The notes beneath the pieces are model-generated. The model was not told the DNA's origin. It saw only the letters and a list, made by a program, of their open reading frames with translations, and searched no databases. Of a stretch of DNA of 5,796 nucleotides, positions 1-5,543 are shown piece after piece. Position 1 is the stretch's first letter. Each line of letters starts with the position of its first letter. The position numbers were made by a program, and so were the translations under genes. The stretch comes from Rhodospirillaceae bacterium (GTDB lineage: Bacteria; Pseudomonadota; Alphaproteobacteria; Dongiales; Dongiaceae). The stretch is taken from positions 1 through 5,796 of the forward strand of contig JAEUKU010000187.1 in assembly GCA_016794075.1 (NCBI GenBank). The letters are read 5' to 3'.

Positions 1-285
1 GTTCAGCAGGCTGATCGCCTGCTGGGCACTGCCGGAAAAGCGCAGGTTGCGCGCCAGCGACATCATGATGGCGCGATCCTGCGGATTCTTGCTCCGCAGC
101 GCCGCGTAGTGCTGGGCCGCCTCGGCATAGTTACCATTGCGCTCGGCCATCAGCGCAGCCTGGCGCAGGGTCGGCTCGACATTGGCGGCCTTCTGGTCCT
201 GGGGCTGGGATCCGACGGTGGCGCAACCCGCGGCGGCGACGCACAGCGCCACGGTGGCCAGAAGTTTCAACCTGGATCGCGCCAT
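1..285 (-). CDS. TadD-like TPR lipoprotein, partial (C-terminus beyond left edge)
   Basis: Ninety-five codons read without a stop from an ATG at 285 to the left edge, so only the N-terminal part is present. An AGGAG ribosome site lies at 296-300, ten bases upstream of the ATG. The start MARSRLKLLATVALCVAAAG is a lipoprotein signal peptide with a lipobox-like AAGC; Cys21 would be the lipidated residue (position -3 is Ala rather than Leu, so the match is good but not ideal). From about residue 41 the sequence has a tetratricopeptide pattern: A..AERNGNYAEAAQHY around 44-60, then a helix ending in NPQD, and a second repeat starting near 73. Outer-membrane TPR lipoproteins of this layout next to pilus genes are TadD-type pilotins or assembly factors of the Tad/Flp pilus. 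The divergent neighbour carries a pilus/secretin N-terminal domain, which supports this. With only the first repeats visible, a generic TPR lipoprotein remains possible. Confidence 0.8.
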   Translation of the reverse strand, partial: MARSRLKLLATVALCVAAAGCATVGSQPQDQKAANVEPTLRQAALMAERNGNYAEAAQHYAALRSKNPQDRAIMMSLARNLRFSGSAQQAISLLN

Positions 286-408
286 TTTACCCCCGCTCCT
301 GCGGCACCGGCCGCGTTAACCGAACGTTCAGGATGTACTGGTGGACTACCAGCCTAGGGTTCCAGCATCGCGGAACATCATAAACAATTGGTTTACACGA
401 GGGGTCCG
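286..408. promoter_or_regulatory. Divergent control region between the two pilus-type genes
   Basis: These 123 bp separate two genes transcribed away from each other, so promoters for both must lie here or very close by. Visible elements are: a CtrA-box-like TTAA-N7-TTCA at 316-330 (TGAA-N7-TTAAC on the minus strand); a small inverted repeat CTGGT/ACCAG at 338-342 and 348-352; and another, GTTCC/GGAAC, at 359-363 and 372-376. An AT-rich patch at 377-395 contains CATAAA (379-384), a possible -10 element for the plus-strand gene, but no good -35 stands in front of it. The ribosome sites are AGGAG for the minus gene (296-300) and GAGGGG for the plus gene (399-404). Promoter positions are inference. 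Confidence 0.4.
316..330 (-). promoter_or_regulatory. Candidate CtrA box
   Basis: Read on the minus strand, the site is TGAA-N7-TTAAC. The alphaproteobacterial CtrA consensus is TTAA-N7-TTAAC, so only one base of the nine differs. It lies about 30 bp upstream of the TPR lipoprotein start and about 80 bp upstream of the pilus-domain gene. CtrA is known to control pilus genes in Caulobacter, which makes the site plausible here. A single match of this short pattern is weak evidence. Confidence 0.3.
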
Positions 409-936
409 ATGAGCACGTTTCGATCGACCTGGCCGGTCCTGCTGGCAGCCGCCCTGTCGCTGTCCCTGGGGCTCGCGCGCGCCGCGCACGCCAACTCGCT
501 CAACGTCGAATGGGCGGGCGCCTACGTGCTGAAACTGGAAACGCCGGCGAGCGATGTCATCATCGCCAATCCGCTGGTCGCCGACGTGACCGTCCAGGCG
601 CCCGACCGCCTGGTCATCATCGGCAAGCTGCCGGGCGTCACCCGGCTGATCGTCATGAGCGACGACAAGATCTCGATCGACACCCAGATCGTGGTCAGCG
701 CCAAGAACAAGAGCAGCGAGGTCTCGGTGTTCCGCCCCGATGGCGCCAACATCACCGAGGCGCTGTTCGCCTGCGGCGATCGCTGCACCCAGGTTCCCGG
801 CACCGGCCGCACCTCGACCGGCGTCGGCGGCGTGGGCGGCGGCGGTGGCGGTGGCGATGGTGGCGCCGGGCCGATCCCGATGGAGCCGACCGTCGACAAC
901 ATCCCGCCGGGCACGCCGGGCGACCCGAGCTACTAG
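409..936 (+). CDS. Secreted protein with pilus/secretin N-terminal domain (CpaC/RcpA-type)
   Basis: The product is 175 residues. I chose the ATG at 409 because GAGGGG at 399-404 sits at proper spacing and a Sec signal peptide follows at once (hydrophobic 9-24, likely cleavage after AHA at 26-28). An in-frame TTG at 388 would add seven residues and lacks a ribosome site. Residues about 30-98 match the domain at the front of CpaC/RcpA secretins: KLETPASDVIIANPLVADV, then a VIIGKLPGVTRLIV stretch. In the secretins this domain helps form the periplasmic part of the outer-membrane channel. Here no secretin domain follows, so the protein is a stand-alone periplasmic version. After the domain come Cys122 and Cys126 (CGDRC), which could form a disulfide, then a glycine-rich run (138-154) and a Pro/Gly-rich tail. 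It diverges from a TadD-like gene, so a role in Tad pilus assembly is likely but inferred. Confidence 0.85.
   Translation: MSTFRSTWPVLLAAALSLSLGLARAAHANSLNVEWAGAYVLKLETPASDVIIANPLVADVTVQAPDRLVIIGKLPGVTRLIVMSDDKISIDTQIVVSAKNKSSEVSVFRPDGANITEALFACGDRCTQVPGTGRTSTGVGGVGGGGGGGDGGAGPIPMEPTVDNIPPGTPGDPSY
820..870 (+). repeat. GGN-type glycine-codon simple repeat
   Basis: This run of mostly GGC and GGT codons within the pilus-domain gene encodes residues 138-154, almost all glycine with two valines, an aspartate and an alanine. It is a low-complexity linker between the folded domain plus CGDRC motif and the proline-rich tail. Such tracts can vary in length through replication slippage in multiples of three. 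Confidence 0.75.
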
Positions 937-1042
937 GAATTCAACCGCGGGGCCGCGAGCGCTGCTCACAGATTCGTGGCTTCCGCCACGGCTCCCTACC
1001 CCTATTGTCGTGGCGGGACCGACCGCGCCGTGGGAGACCAGC
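937..1042 (+). promoter_or_regulatory. Intergenic leader with competing hairpins
   Basis: In this 106-bp gap, the segment 983-996 can pair with three different partners. It forms a hairpin with CGTGGC at 975-980 (GCCACG at 985-990, loop TTCC), a perfect 8-bp stem with CGTGGCGG at 1009-1016 (CCGCCACG at 983-990), or a stem with GCCGTGG at 1027-1033 (CCACGGC at 986-992). In the last region CTCCC at 992-996 is also complementary to the ribosome site GGGAG at 1032-1036 of the next gene. No T-tract follows any stem, so a standard intrinsic terminator is unlikely. The pairings are seen in the sequence; any attenuator or translation-control role is inferred. Confidence 0.3.
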
Positions 1043-1498
1043 ATGCCGCGCCTGCTTCACCGTAGAACCGCCCTGTTGATGCTTGCCGCCGCCCTCGCCC
1101 CGGCGCCCTTCGCGCGGGCCGATGTCGCCGATATCGTGATCGGCGAGATCGAGAAACGCATCATGCGCGACTACTACGAGCGCCGCCTGCGCGAATGGGA
1201 AGACAGCGAGGACGGCCGCGCCTACAAGAAGAAAAAGAAGAGGCCCAAGAGCTTCCCGCCGGGCCTGGCGAAGAAAGGCTTCCTGCCGCCGGGCCTCGCC
1301 ATGCAGCTGCAGCGCAACGGCCACCTGCCGCCGGGCCTCGCCTATCGCGACCTGCCCGACGATCTGCTGGCCGAATTGCCGCGGCTCGATCCGGCCTATC
1401 GCTACCTGATCGTCGACAACCGCGTGCTGCTGATCAAGCGGGCGACCAACCTGATCCTCGACGTGCTCGAGATCGCGGCCATCGAAATCCTGAACTGA
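1043..1498 (+). CDS. Secreted PPGLA-repeat protein, RcnB/CigR-like
   Basis: The product is 151 residues. The ATG at 1043 follows GGGAG (1032-1036) by six bases and opens a clear signal peptide: RRTALLMLAAALAPAPF with likely cleavage after ARA (26), so the mature protein is periplasmic or exported. A charged stretch follows (EIEKRIMRDYYERRLREWED), then a lysine run (YKKKKKRP), three copies of the PPGLA motif (FPPGLAKKGF, LPPGLAMQ, LPPGLAYRDLP), and a C-terminal part with LDPAYRYLIVDNRVLLI ending in a hydrophobic strand. This layout, with PPGLA repeats followed by a Y.YL.VDN.VLLI module, is what I know from RcnB-like and CigR-type proteins. RcnB affects nickel/cobalt homeostasis in E. coli and CigR is a virulence regulator in Salmonella. 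Family assignment is from memory of motifs and the role here is unknown. Its stop lies 3 bp from that of the converging acyl-CoA synthetase. Confidence 0.75.
   Translation: MPRLLHRRTALLMLAAALAPAPFARADVADIVIGEIEKRIMRDYYERRLREWEDSEDGRAYKKKKKRPKSFPPGLAKKGFLPPGLAMQLQRNGHLPPGLAYRDLPDDLLAELPRLDPAYRYLIVDNRVLLIKRATNLILDVLEIAAIEILN
1253..1342 (+). repeat. Three coding repeats of an 18-bp PPGLA unit
   Basis: The units lie at 1253-1270, 1283-1300 and 1325-1342. The second and third are identical at DNA level (CTGCCGCCGGGCCTCGCC), while the first differs at a few bases. Their starts are 30 and 42 bp apart, so the reading frame is kept. Each encodes (F/L)PPGLA. Identity of the last two suggests recent duplication or conversion inside the gene, or only shared codon bias. 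Confidence 0.8.
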
Positions 1499-1501
1499 CC
1501 G

Positions 1502-3142
1502 TCAGCCGCCGCGCTGCGCCGCCTCCGCCGCGGCGCGCGCGCGCAGTTCGCGCCGGATGATCTTGCCGGTCGTGGTCAGGGGCAGGTCGGCGACGAACTC
1601 GACCTCGCGCGGATACTCGTGCGCCGCCAGCCGCTCCTTCACATGTGCCTGGATCGAGCGCGCCAGGGCTTCGTCCGGCGCGTAGCCCGCCTTCAGCACG
1701 ACATAGGCCTTCACGATCTCGGTGCGCGTCGCGTCCGGCTTGCCGACGACGCCGGCGAGGCGCACCGCCGGATGACCGAGCAGGCAATCCTCGATCTCGC
1801 CCGGGCCGATGCGATAGCCGGCCGAGGTGATGACGTCATCGTCGCGGCCAACGAAGGTGATCCAGCCCGCCGCGTCCATCGTCCCGGTATCCCCGGTCAG
1901 CAGCCAGTCGCCGGCGAACTTCGCTTGCGTCGCCGCCGGGTTGTTCCAGTATTCCAGGAACATCACCGGGTCCGGCCGGCGCACGGCGATGGCGCCCTGC
2001 TCGCCCCGCTTCAGTTCGCGACCATCGGCATCGACGATGGCGAGGCTGTGGCCCGGCACCACGCGGCCCATGATCCCCGGCCGCGCCGGCATGAGCCGGG
2101 CGCAGGAGGAGACGATCATGTTGCATTCGGTCTGGCCGTAGAACTCATTGATGGTGACGCCGAAGGCCCGCCGGCCCCAGTCGATCAGCGCGCTGCCCAG
2201 GGTCTCGCCGCCGCTCGCCACCGAGCGCAGGTCGAGGCGCCAGCGTTTCTCCGGCGCGGCCACCGCGCGCATCATCTTCAGCGCGGTCGGCGGCAGGAAA
2301 GCGTTGCGCACGCGGTGATCCTGCATCAGCTGGAACGCCGCCTCGCCGGTGAATTTCTCGAACCGCCGCGCCACCACCGGCACGCCGTGATGCAACGCCG
2401 GCAGCAGCACGTCGAGCAGGCCGCCGATCCAGGCCCAATCCGCCGGAGTCCAGATCCGGTCGCCCGGCTGCGGCAGCAGATCGTGGCTCATCTCGACCCC
2501 GGGCAGATGGCCGAGCAGGACGCGGTGGGCATGCAGGGCGCCCTTGGGCTGCCCTGTCGTGCCCGATGTGTAGATGATCAGCGCCGGGTCCTCGGCGCGG
2601 GTGCGCACCGGCTCCAGATCATCCGCCTGCCGCGCCAGGTCCGGGGCCAGGTCCAGCGCACCGGGCGCGGCGCCGTCGATGCAGAGCACGTGGTGCAGCG
2701 CCGGCAACGCGCTGCGGATCCCGGCCAGCTTGGCAGCGCCCTCGCGATTGGTGAGGACTACCTTGGCACCGGAATCGCCGAGCCGGTACTGCAGCGCCTC
2801 CGGCCCGAACAAGCCGAACAGCGGGACGGCGATGGCGCCCAGCTTGTAGATGGCGATATGGCCGATCGCGGTTTCGGGCGCCTGGGGCAGCAGCACCGCC
2901 ACCCGGTCGCCGCGCGCGACGCCGAGTTCGGTCAGCAGATTGCCGAGCCGGTTGGAGGCGGCGCGCAGCTCGGCATAGGTGATGTCGCGCGGGCCGGTCT
3001 CCGCGACATGGATCAGCGCGACCCGCTGCGGGGCGCGCGCCGCCCAGCGGTCGCAGACGTCGGCGCCGATGTTGTAGAATTCCGGCACCTCCCAGCGGAA
3101 GGCGCGGCACAGATCCTCATAGCTTGCGGCCGAACTCAGCAT
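1502..3142 (-). CDS. AMP-forming acyl-CoA synthetase (ACSM-like)
   Basis: This is a complete ANL-superfamily enzyme that activates a carboxylic acid with ATP to an acyl-adenylate and passes it to CoA. With the start used here it has 546 residues. Visible core motifs, in order, are: the phosphate loop YTSGTTGQPKG (191-201), YGQTE (335-339), LLTGD (ending at 418), the hinge GRDDDVI (432-438) with GYRIGPGEIE (442-451), and the C-terminal TTTGKIIRREL with the catalytic lysine at 527. The motif set and the N-terminal FRWEVPEFYNIGADVCDRWA resemble medium-chain (ACSM-like) or short-chain acyl-CoA synthetases; the substrate cannot be read from sequence. An upstream ATG at 3208 would add 22 residues, but that stretch uses codons unlike the rest (CCA, CGT, GTT, CGA, GGG, GCA) and has a poor ribosome site, so I prefer 3142; this is not certain. 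It is divergent from tspO and convergent with the PPGLA gene. Confidence 0.93.
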   Translation of the reverse strand: MLSSAASYEDLCRAFRWEVPEFYNIGADVCDRWAARAPQRVALIHVAETGPRDITYAELRAASNRLGNLLTELGVARGDRVAVLLPQAPETAIGHIAIYKLGAIAVPLFGLFGPEALQYRLGDSGAKVVLTNREGAAKLAGIRSALPALHHVLCIDGAAPGALDLAPDLARQADDLEPVRTRAEDPALIIYTSGTTGQPKGALHAHRVLLGHLPGVEMSHDLLPQPGDRIWTPADWAWIGGLLDVLLPALHHGVPVVARRFEKFTGEAAFQLMQDHRVRNAFLPPTALKMMRAVAAPEKRWRLDLRSVASGGETLGSALIDWGRRAFGVTINEFYGQTECNMIVSSCARLMPARPGIMGRVVPGHSLAIVDADGRELKRGEQGAIAVRRPDPVMFLEYWNNPAATQAKFAGDWLLTGDTGTMDAAGWITFVGRDDDVITSAGYRIGPGEIEDCLLGHPAVRLAGVVGKPDATRTEIVKAYVVLKAGYAPDEALARSIQAHVKERLAAHEYPREVEFVADLPLTTTGKIIRRELRARAAAEAAQRGG

Positions 3143-3279
3143 CGCCCCTGCCCCGGACTCTCGCGCAACACGTTCATAGAGCGCCGCGACTGGTTCAATC
3201 CACAGCATTTTTCAGTGATCCAACCGCAGCGAGACGGCATAGAGTGAAATCAAGAACCCTGAGGGGCAAGGAACTCGCC
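3143..3279. promoter_or_regulatory. Divergent control region between acyl-CoA synthetase and tspO
   Basis: If the synthetase starts at 3142, these 137 bp serve both genes; with the alternative start at 3208 only 71 bp remain. The stretch 3190-3260 is clearly less GC-rich than its surroundings, as expected of a promoter region. CATAGA at 3238-3243 is a possible -10 for tspO but no convincing -35 is in place. The tspO ribosome site AAGGA is at 3268-3272. I see no strong palindrome for a regulator. Confidence 0.35.
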
Positions 3280-3780
3280 ATGAACCGCACCACGCTCGCC
3301 CGCGACCCGGAAACGCCGCGCTTCTGGCTCCCGCTCGCCGTCTTCCTGCTGCTCGTGGCCGCGGTTTCGGCGCTGGGCGGCGCCGTCACCGCGACCTCCG
3401 TCGACGGCTGGTACCAGACGCTGGCCAAGCCCGGCTTCAACCCGCCCGACTGGGTGTTCGCGCCGGTCTGGTCCACGCTGTTCGTCCTGATGGCGGTGGC
3501 GGCCGCTCTGGTCTGGCGGCGCGGAAGCGCCCGGCGGCGGCCGGCGATGGCCTGGTTCGCCGTGCAGCTCGGCCTCAATCTGGCCTGGAGCTGCGTCTTC
3601 TTCGGGCTGCAGGCGCCGGGGGCGGCACTCCTTGTCCTCCTGCTGCTGTGGCTTGCTATCGCCGGCACATTGTGGCGGTTCTGGCGCGCCGACCGCCTGG
3701 CCGGGCTACTGCTGGTGCCCTATCTCGCCTGGGTCACCTATGCCGGCGGGCTCAACTTCATGATCTGGCGGCTGAACTGA
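3280..3780 (+). CDS. tspO: TspO/MBR family tryptophan-rich membrane protein
   Basis: The product is 166 residues, the usual length of bacterial TspO. The ATG at 3280 follows AAGGA (3268-3272) by seven bases. Five membrane helices are visible, roughly at 15-37, 58-79, 88-110, 113-131 and 138-163. Family signatures are present: WYQTLAKPGFNPPDWVF then PVW (44-64), QLGLNLAWSCVFFG (96-109), and PYLAWVTYAGGLNFMIWRLN at the C-terminus (147-166). It is rich in tryptophan, as the family is. TspO proteins bind tetrapyrroles such as protoporphyrin and, in Rhodobacter, modulate pigment and stress responses to oxygen; mitochondrial homologues are the translocator protein. The exact role in this organism is not evident. 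It is divergent from the acyl-CoA synthetase, and the GNAT gene follows after 46 bp on the same strand, a likely transcription unit. Confidence 0.95.
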   Translation: MNRTTLARDPETPRFWLPLAVFLLLVAAVSALGGAVTATSVDGWYQTLAKPGFNPPDWVFAPVWSTLFVLMAVAAALVWRRGSARRRPAMAWFAVQLGLNLAWSCVFFGLQAPGAALLVLLLLWLAIAGTLWRFWRADRLAGLLLVPYLAWVTYAGGLNFMIWRLN

Positions 3781-3796
3781 AAGCCCCTATGATGAT

Positions 3797-3823
3797 CCCC
3801 GCGCGAATCGTCGCCGCGGGGGG
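3797..3823 (+). promoter_or_regulatory. Hairpin covering the ribosome site of the GNAT gene
   Basis: CCCCGCG (3797-3803) pairs perfectly with CGCGGGG (3815-3821) across an 11-base loop. The only purine-rich ribosome site for the gene starting at 3827 is the G-run at 3818-3823, which forms the 3' arm. In RNA this all-GC 7-bp stem would hide the site. No T-run follows, so it is not a typical terminator for tspO. A translational-control role is inferred. Confidence 0.4.
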
Positions 3824-3826
3824 CAT

Positions 3827-4561
3827 ATGCAGCATCGGGTGAATTCACTGGGCCAGCTGATCGGCGATCCGGTTCCGCACTGGAAGCCTGTCGCGCCGCC
3901 GCCGCGCACGCCGATCGATGGCCGCTATTGCCGCATCGAGCCGATCGACCCGGAGCGCCACGCGGCGCAGCTCTTCGAGGCCATTTCCGACGATCCGGAC
4001 GGCCGGACCTGGACCTATATGGGCTACGGCCCCTTCGCCACCCTGCCGGAATACCGCGCCTGGATGAAAGCGACCTGCCTCGGCGACGACCCGCTGTTCC
4101 ACGCCGTCGTCGATTCCGGCAGCGGCCAAGCGGTGGGCGTCGCCTCCTATCTGCGGATTGACCCAAAGTTCGGCGTGATCGAGACCGGCCACATTCACTA
4201 TTCGCCGCGGCTGCAGCGCACCCGGGCCGCCACCGAGGCGATGTATCTTCTCATGCGTCGGGTGTTCGAGGAACTGCACTACCGGCGCTATGAATGGAAA
4301 TGCGATGCGCTGAACGGCCCATCGCGCAAGGCCGCCGCGCGGCTCGGCTTCAGCTACGAGGGCATCTTCCGCCAAGCCACCATCTACAAGGGGCGCAACC
4401 GCGACACCGCCTGGTATGCCATCATCGACAAGGAATGGCCGCAACTGAAGGCAGCCTACGAAACCTGGCTCGACCCGGCCAATTTTGATGCGGAGGGCCG
4501 GCAGAAGCAGGGCCTGGGGGCGCTCACCGCCGCCGCCTTGCTCGCGGCGGCGAAGAGCTAG
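3827..4561 (+). CDS. GNAT family N-acetyltransferase, RimJ/RimL-like
   Basis: The product is 244 residues. A GNAT domain of the RimL-like kind (acetyl-CoA-dependent transfer to an amine, often a protein N-terminus or small molecule) spans about 33-200. It begins with GRYCRIEPIDPERHAAQLF (32-50), has the beta-4/alpha-3 segment GHIHYSPRLQRTRAATEAMY (121-140), and the C-terminal EWKCDALNGPSRKAAARLGF (156-175) followed by YEGIFR. The acetyl-CoA loop reads QRTRAA rather than the classic Q/R-x-x-G-x-G/A, so the first glycine is replaced by arginine; I recall this from close homologues but cannot check it. A 32-residue N-terminal extension and a C-terminal Ala-rich tail flank the domain. The ATG at 3827 is chosen for the G-run just upstream; a GTG at 3839 is an alternative. 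The substrate is unknown. It is probably co-transcribed with tspO. Confidence 0.88.
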   Translation: MQHRVNSLGQLIGDPVPHWKPVAPPPRTPIDGRYCRIEPIDPERHAAQLFEAISDDPDGRTWTYMGYGPFATLPEYRAWMKATCLGDDPLFHAVVDSGSGQAVGVASYLRIDPKFGVIETGHIHYSPRLQRTRAATEAMYLLMRRVFEELHYRRYEWKCDALNGPSRKAAARLGFSYEGIFRQATIYKGRNRDTAWYAIIDKEWPQLKAAYETWLDPANFDAEGRQKQGLGALTAAALLAAAKS

Positions 4562-4587
4562 CGGGTTGGCCGCGGCCTTCAGCTCTT
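4553..4587. terminator. Possible bidirectional hairpin between convergent genes
   Basis: AAGAGCT (4553-4559) and AGCTCTT (4581-4587) are perfect inverted repeats that straddle the two stop codons (GNAT TAG at 4559-4561, hydrolase stop at 4579-4581). The 21-base loop contains the self-complementary GGCCGCGGCC (4568-4577), which could form its own structure. There is no T-run on either side, so it is not a textbook intrinsic terminator. Location at a tail-to-tail junction is the main support. Confidence 0.3.
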
Positions 4588-5403
4588 GATGAACGCCAGC
4601 AGATCGGCGTTCAGCTGGTCCTTGTGCGTGTCGGTGATCCCGTGCGGCGCGCCGGGATAGACCTTCAGCGTGGCGCCCTTGACCAGCTTCGCCGCGGCGC
4701 GGCCGGCGGCGTCGATCGGCACAATCTGGTCGTCGTCGCCATGGATGATCAGCGTCGGCACGCCGAATTTCTTCAGGTCCTCCGTGAAGTCGGTGGCGGA
4801 GAAGGCCGCGATGGAATCGTAGGTGTTCTTGTGGCCGCCCATCATGCTCTGCATCCAGAATGAATCGATCATGCCCTGGGACGGTTTGGCGCCCGGCCGG
4901 TTGAAGCCGAAGAACGGGCCGGAAGCGATGTCCTTGTAGAGCTGCGAGCGGTCCTTGAGGCTGCCGGCGCGGATGCCGTCGAACACTTCGATCGGCAATC
5001 CGCCGGGATTGGCCGGCGTCGTCAGCATCAGCGGCGGCACGGCCGAGACCAGGGCAACCTTCGCCACCCGCCTGGTGCCGTGGCGGCCGATATAGCGCGT
5101 CACCTCGCCGCCGCCGGTGGAGAAACCGATCAGGACCGCGTCCTTGACGTCGAGATGGTCGAGCAATTGCGCCAGATCGTCGGCGTAGTGGTCCATGTCG
5201 TTGCCGTCCCAGGGCTGGCTGGAGCGGCCGTGGCCGCGCCGGTCATGGGCGATGGCGCGGCAGCCATTTGCGGCGACGTGATACATCTGGGCTTCCCAGC
5301 TGTCCGAGCTGAGCGGCCAGCCGTGGCTGAACACGACCGGGCGACCCGCGCCCCAATCTTTGTAGTAGATCTCGGTGCCGTCTCTGGTCTTGATGGTCGA
5401 CAT
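4579..5403 (-). CDS. Alpha/beta hydrolase, cofactor-free chloroperoxidase/arylesterase type
   Basis: The product is 274 residues, normal for the non-heme haloperoxidase group. The ATG at 5403 is preceded by AGGAG about seven to eight bases away, which fixes the start. The alpha/beta hydrolase features are in order: oxyanion HGWP (27-30), HDRRGHGRSS (53-62), nucleophile elbow GFSTGGGE with Ser95 (93-100) followed by the family-typical RYIGRHGT, acid HGDDDQIVP with probable Asp225, and GAPHG with His254. Spacing of the triad matches that of bromoperoxidase BPO-A2 (Ser98/Asp228/His257) shifted by three. Such enzymes hydrolyse esters and can form peracids from acetate and peroxide, giving halogenation in vitro; the natural substrate is usually unknown. 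No signal peptide is seen, so it is cytoplasmic. It lies downstream of a cysteine hydrolase on the same strand, but the 140-bp gap with a palindrome suggests its own promoter. Confidence 0.93.
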   Translation of the reverse strand: MSTIKTRDGTEIYYKDWGAGRPVVFSHGWPLSSDSWEAQMYHVAANGCRAIAHDRRGHGRSSQPWDGNDMDHYADDLAQLLDHLDVKDAVLIGFSTGGGEVTRYIGRHGTRRVAKVALVSAVPPLMLTTPANPGGLPIEVFDGIRAGSLKDRSQLYKDIASGPFFGFNRPGAKPSQGMIDSFWMQSMMGGHKNTYDSIAAFSATDFTEDLKKFGVPTLIIHGDDDQIVPIDAAGRAAAKLVKGATLKVYPGAPHGITDTHKDQLNADLLAFIKS

Positions 5404-5543
5404 GCGTCTCTCCTGTCTGTCGAACGGCCCTGATCTATCGCCGATCTTCATGACAGCAGCGCGACGCGCAAGGCAATTGGATGCCTTGCACGTCGATGAC
5501 CTTAGTGATGTCGGGGTTATGCCAGTGCGCGCGGCAAAGCGCG
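5404..5543 (-). promoter_or_regulatory. Upstream region of the hydrolase, with palindrome
   Basis: This 140-bp gap holds the end of the cysteine hydrolase transcript and the likely promoter of the hydrolase. It is somewhat less GC-rich than the flanking genes. It contains the palindrome at 5462-5495 and, directly after the cysteine hydrolase stop, a small CGCGC/GCGCG stem (5528-5532 with 5539-5543) without a T-run. No convincing -35/-10 pair was found; TTGCCT inside the palindrome (minus strand) could be a -35 but the matching -10 is weak. Confidence 0.35.
5462..5495. repeat. Near-perfect 34-bp palindrome, candidate operator or RNA hairpin
   Basis: Two 14-base arms (5462-5475 and 5482-5495) flank the six-base centre ATTGGA. 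Thirteen of fourteen positions pair; the core GCAAGGCA/TGCCTTGC is perfect, then one mismatch (5467/5490), then CGACG/CGTCG. It starts 59 bp upstream of the hydrolase ATG. No T-run follows on either strand, so an intrinsic terminator is less likely than an operator for a dimeric repressor (TetR or MarR style) or a stable RNA stem. The pairing is seen directly; the role is inferred. Confidence 0.55.

Noticed and set aside
388..408. TTG start seven codons upstream in the pilus-domain gene
   Set aside because: There is no ribosome site in front of it, and the GAGGGG site fits the ATG at 409, which begins a clean signal peptide.
975..990. Hairpin CGTGGC-TTCC-GCCACG as an intrinsic terminator
   Set aside because: The stem is short and followed by mixed sequence with no T-run; treated instead as part of the leader structure.
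346..1044. A 232-codon open frame on the minus strand opposite the pilus-domain gene
   Set aside because: Its composition is typical antisense (Ala/Arg/Gly/Asp/His), with no domain, while the plus frame has a signal peptide, a ribosome site and a known domain.
1489..1510. CTGAC/GTCAG inverted repeat at the convergent stop codons
   Set aside because: It has five-base arms with a one-base loop, cannot form a hairpin as it stands, and is easily explained by two facing TGA stops.
1619..3247. A 542-codon open frame on the plus strand opposite the acyl-CoA synthetase
   Set aside because: The minus strand carries all AMP-binding motifs. The plus frame is His/Arg/Ala/Gly-rich with no domain, as expected of an antisense shadow in GC-rich DNA.
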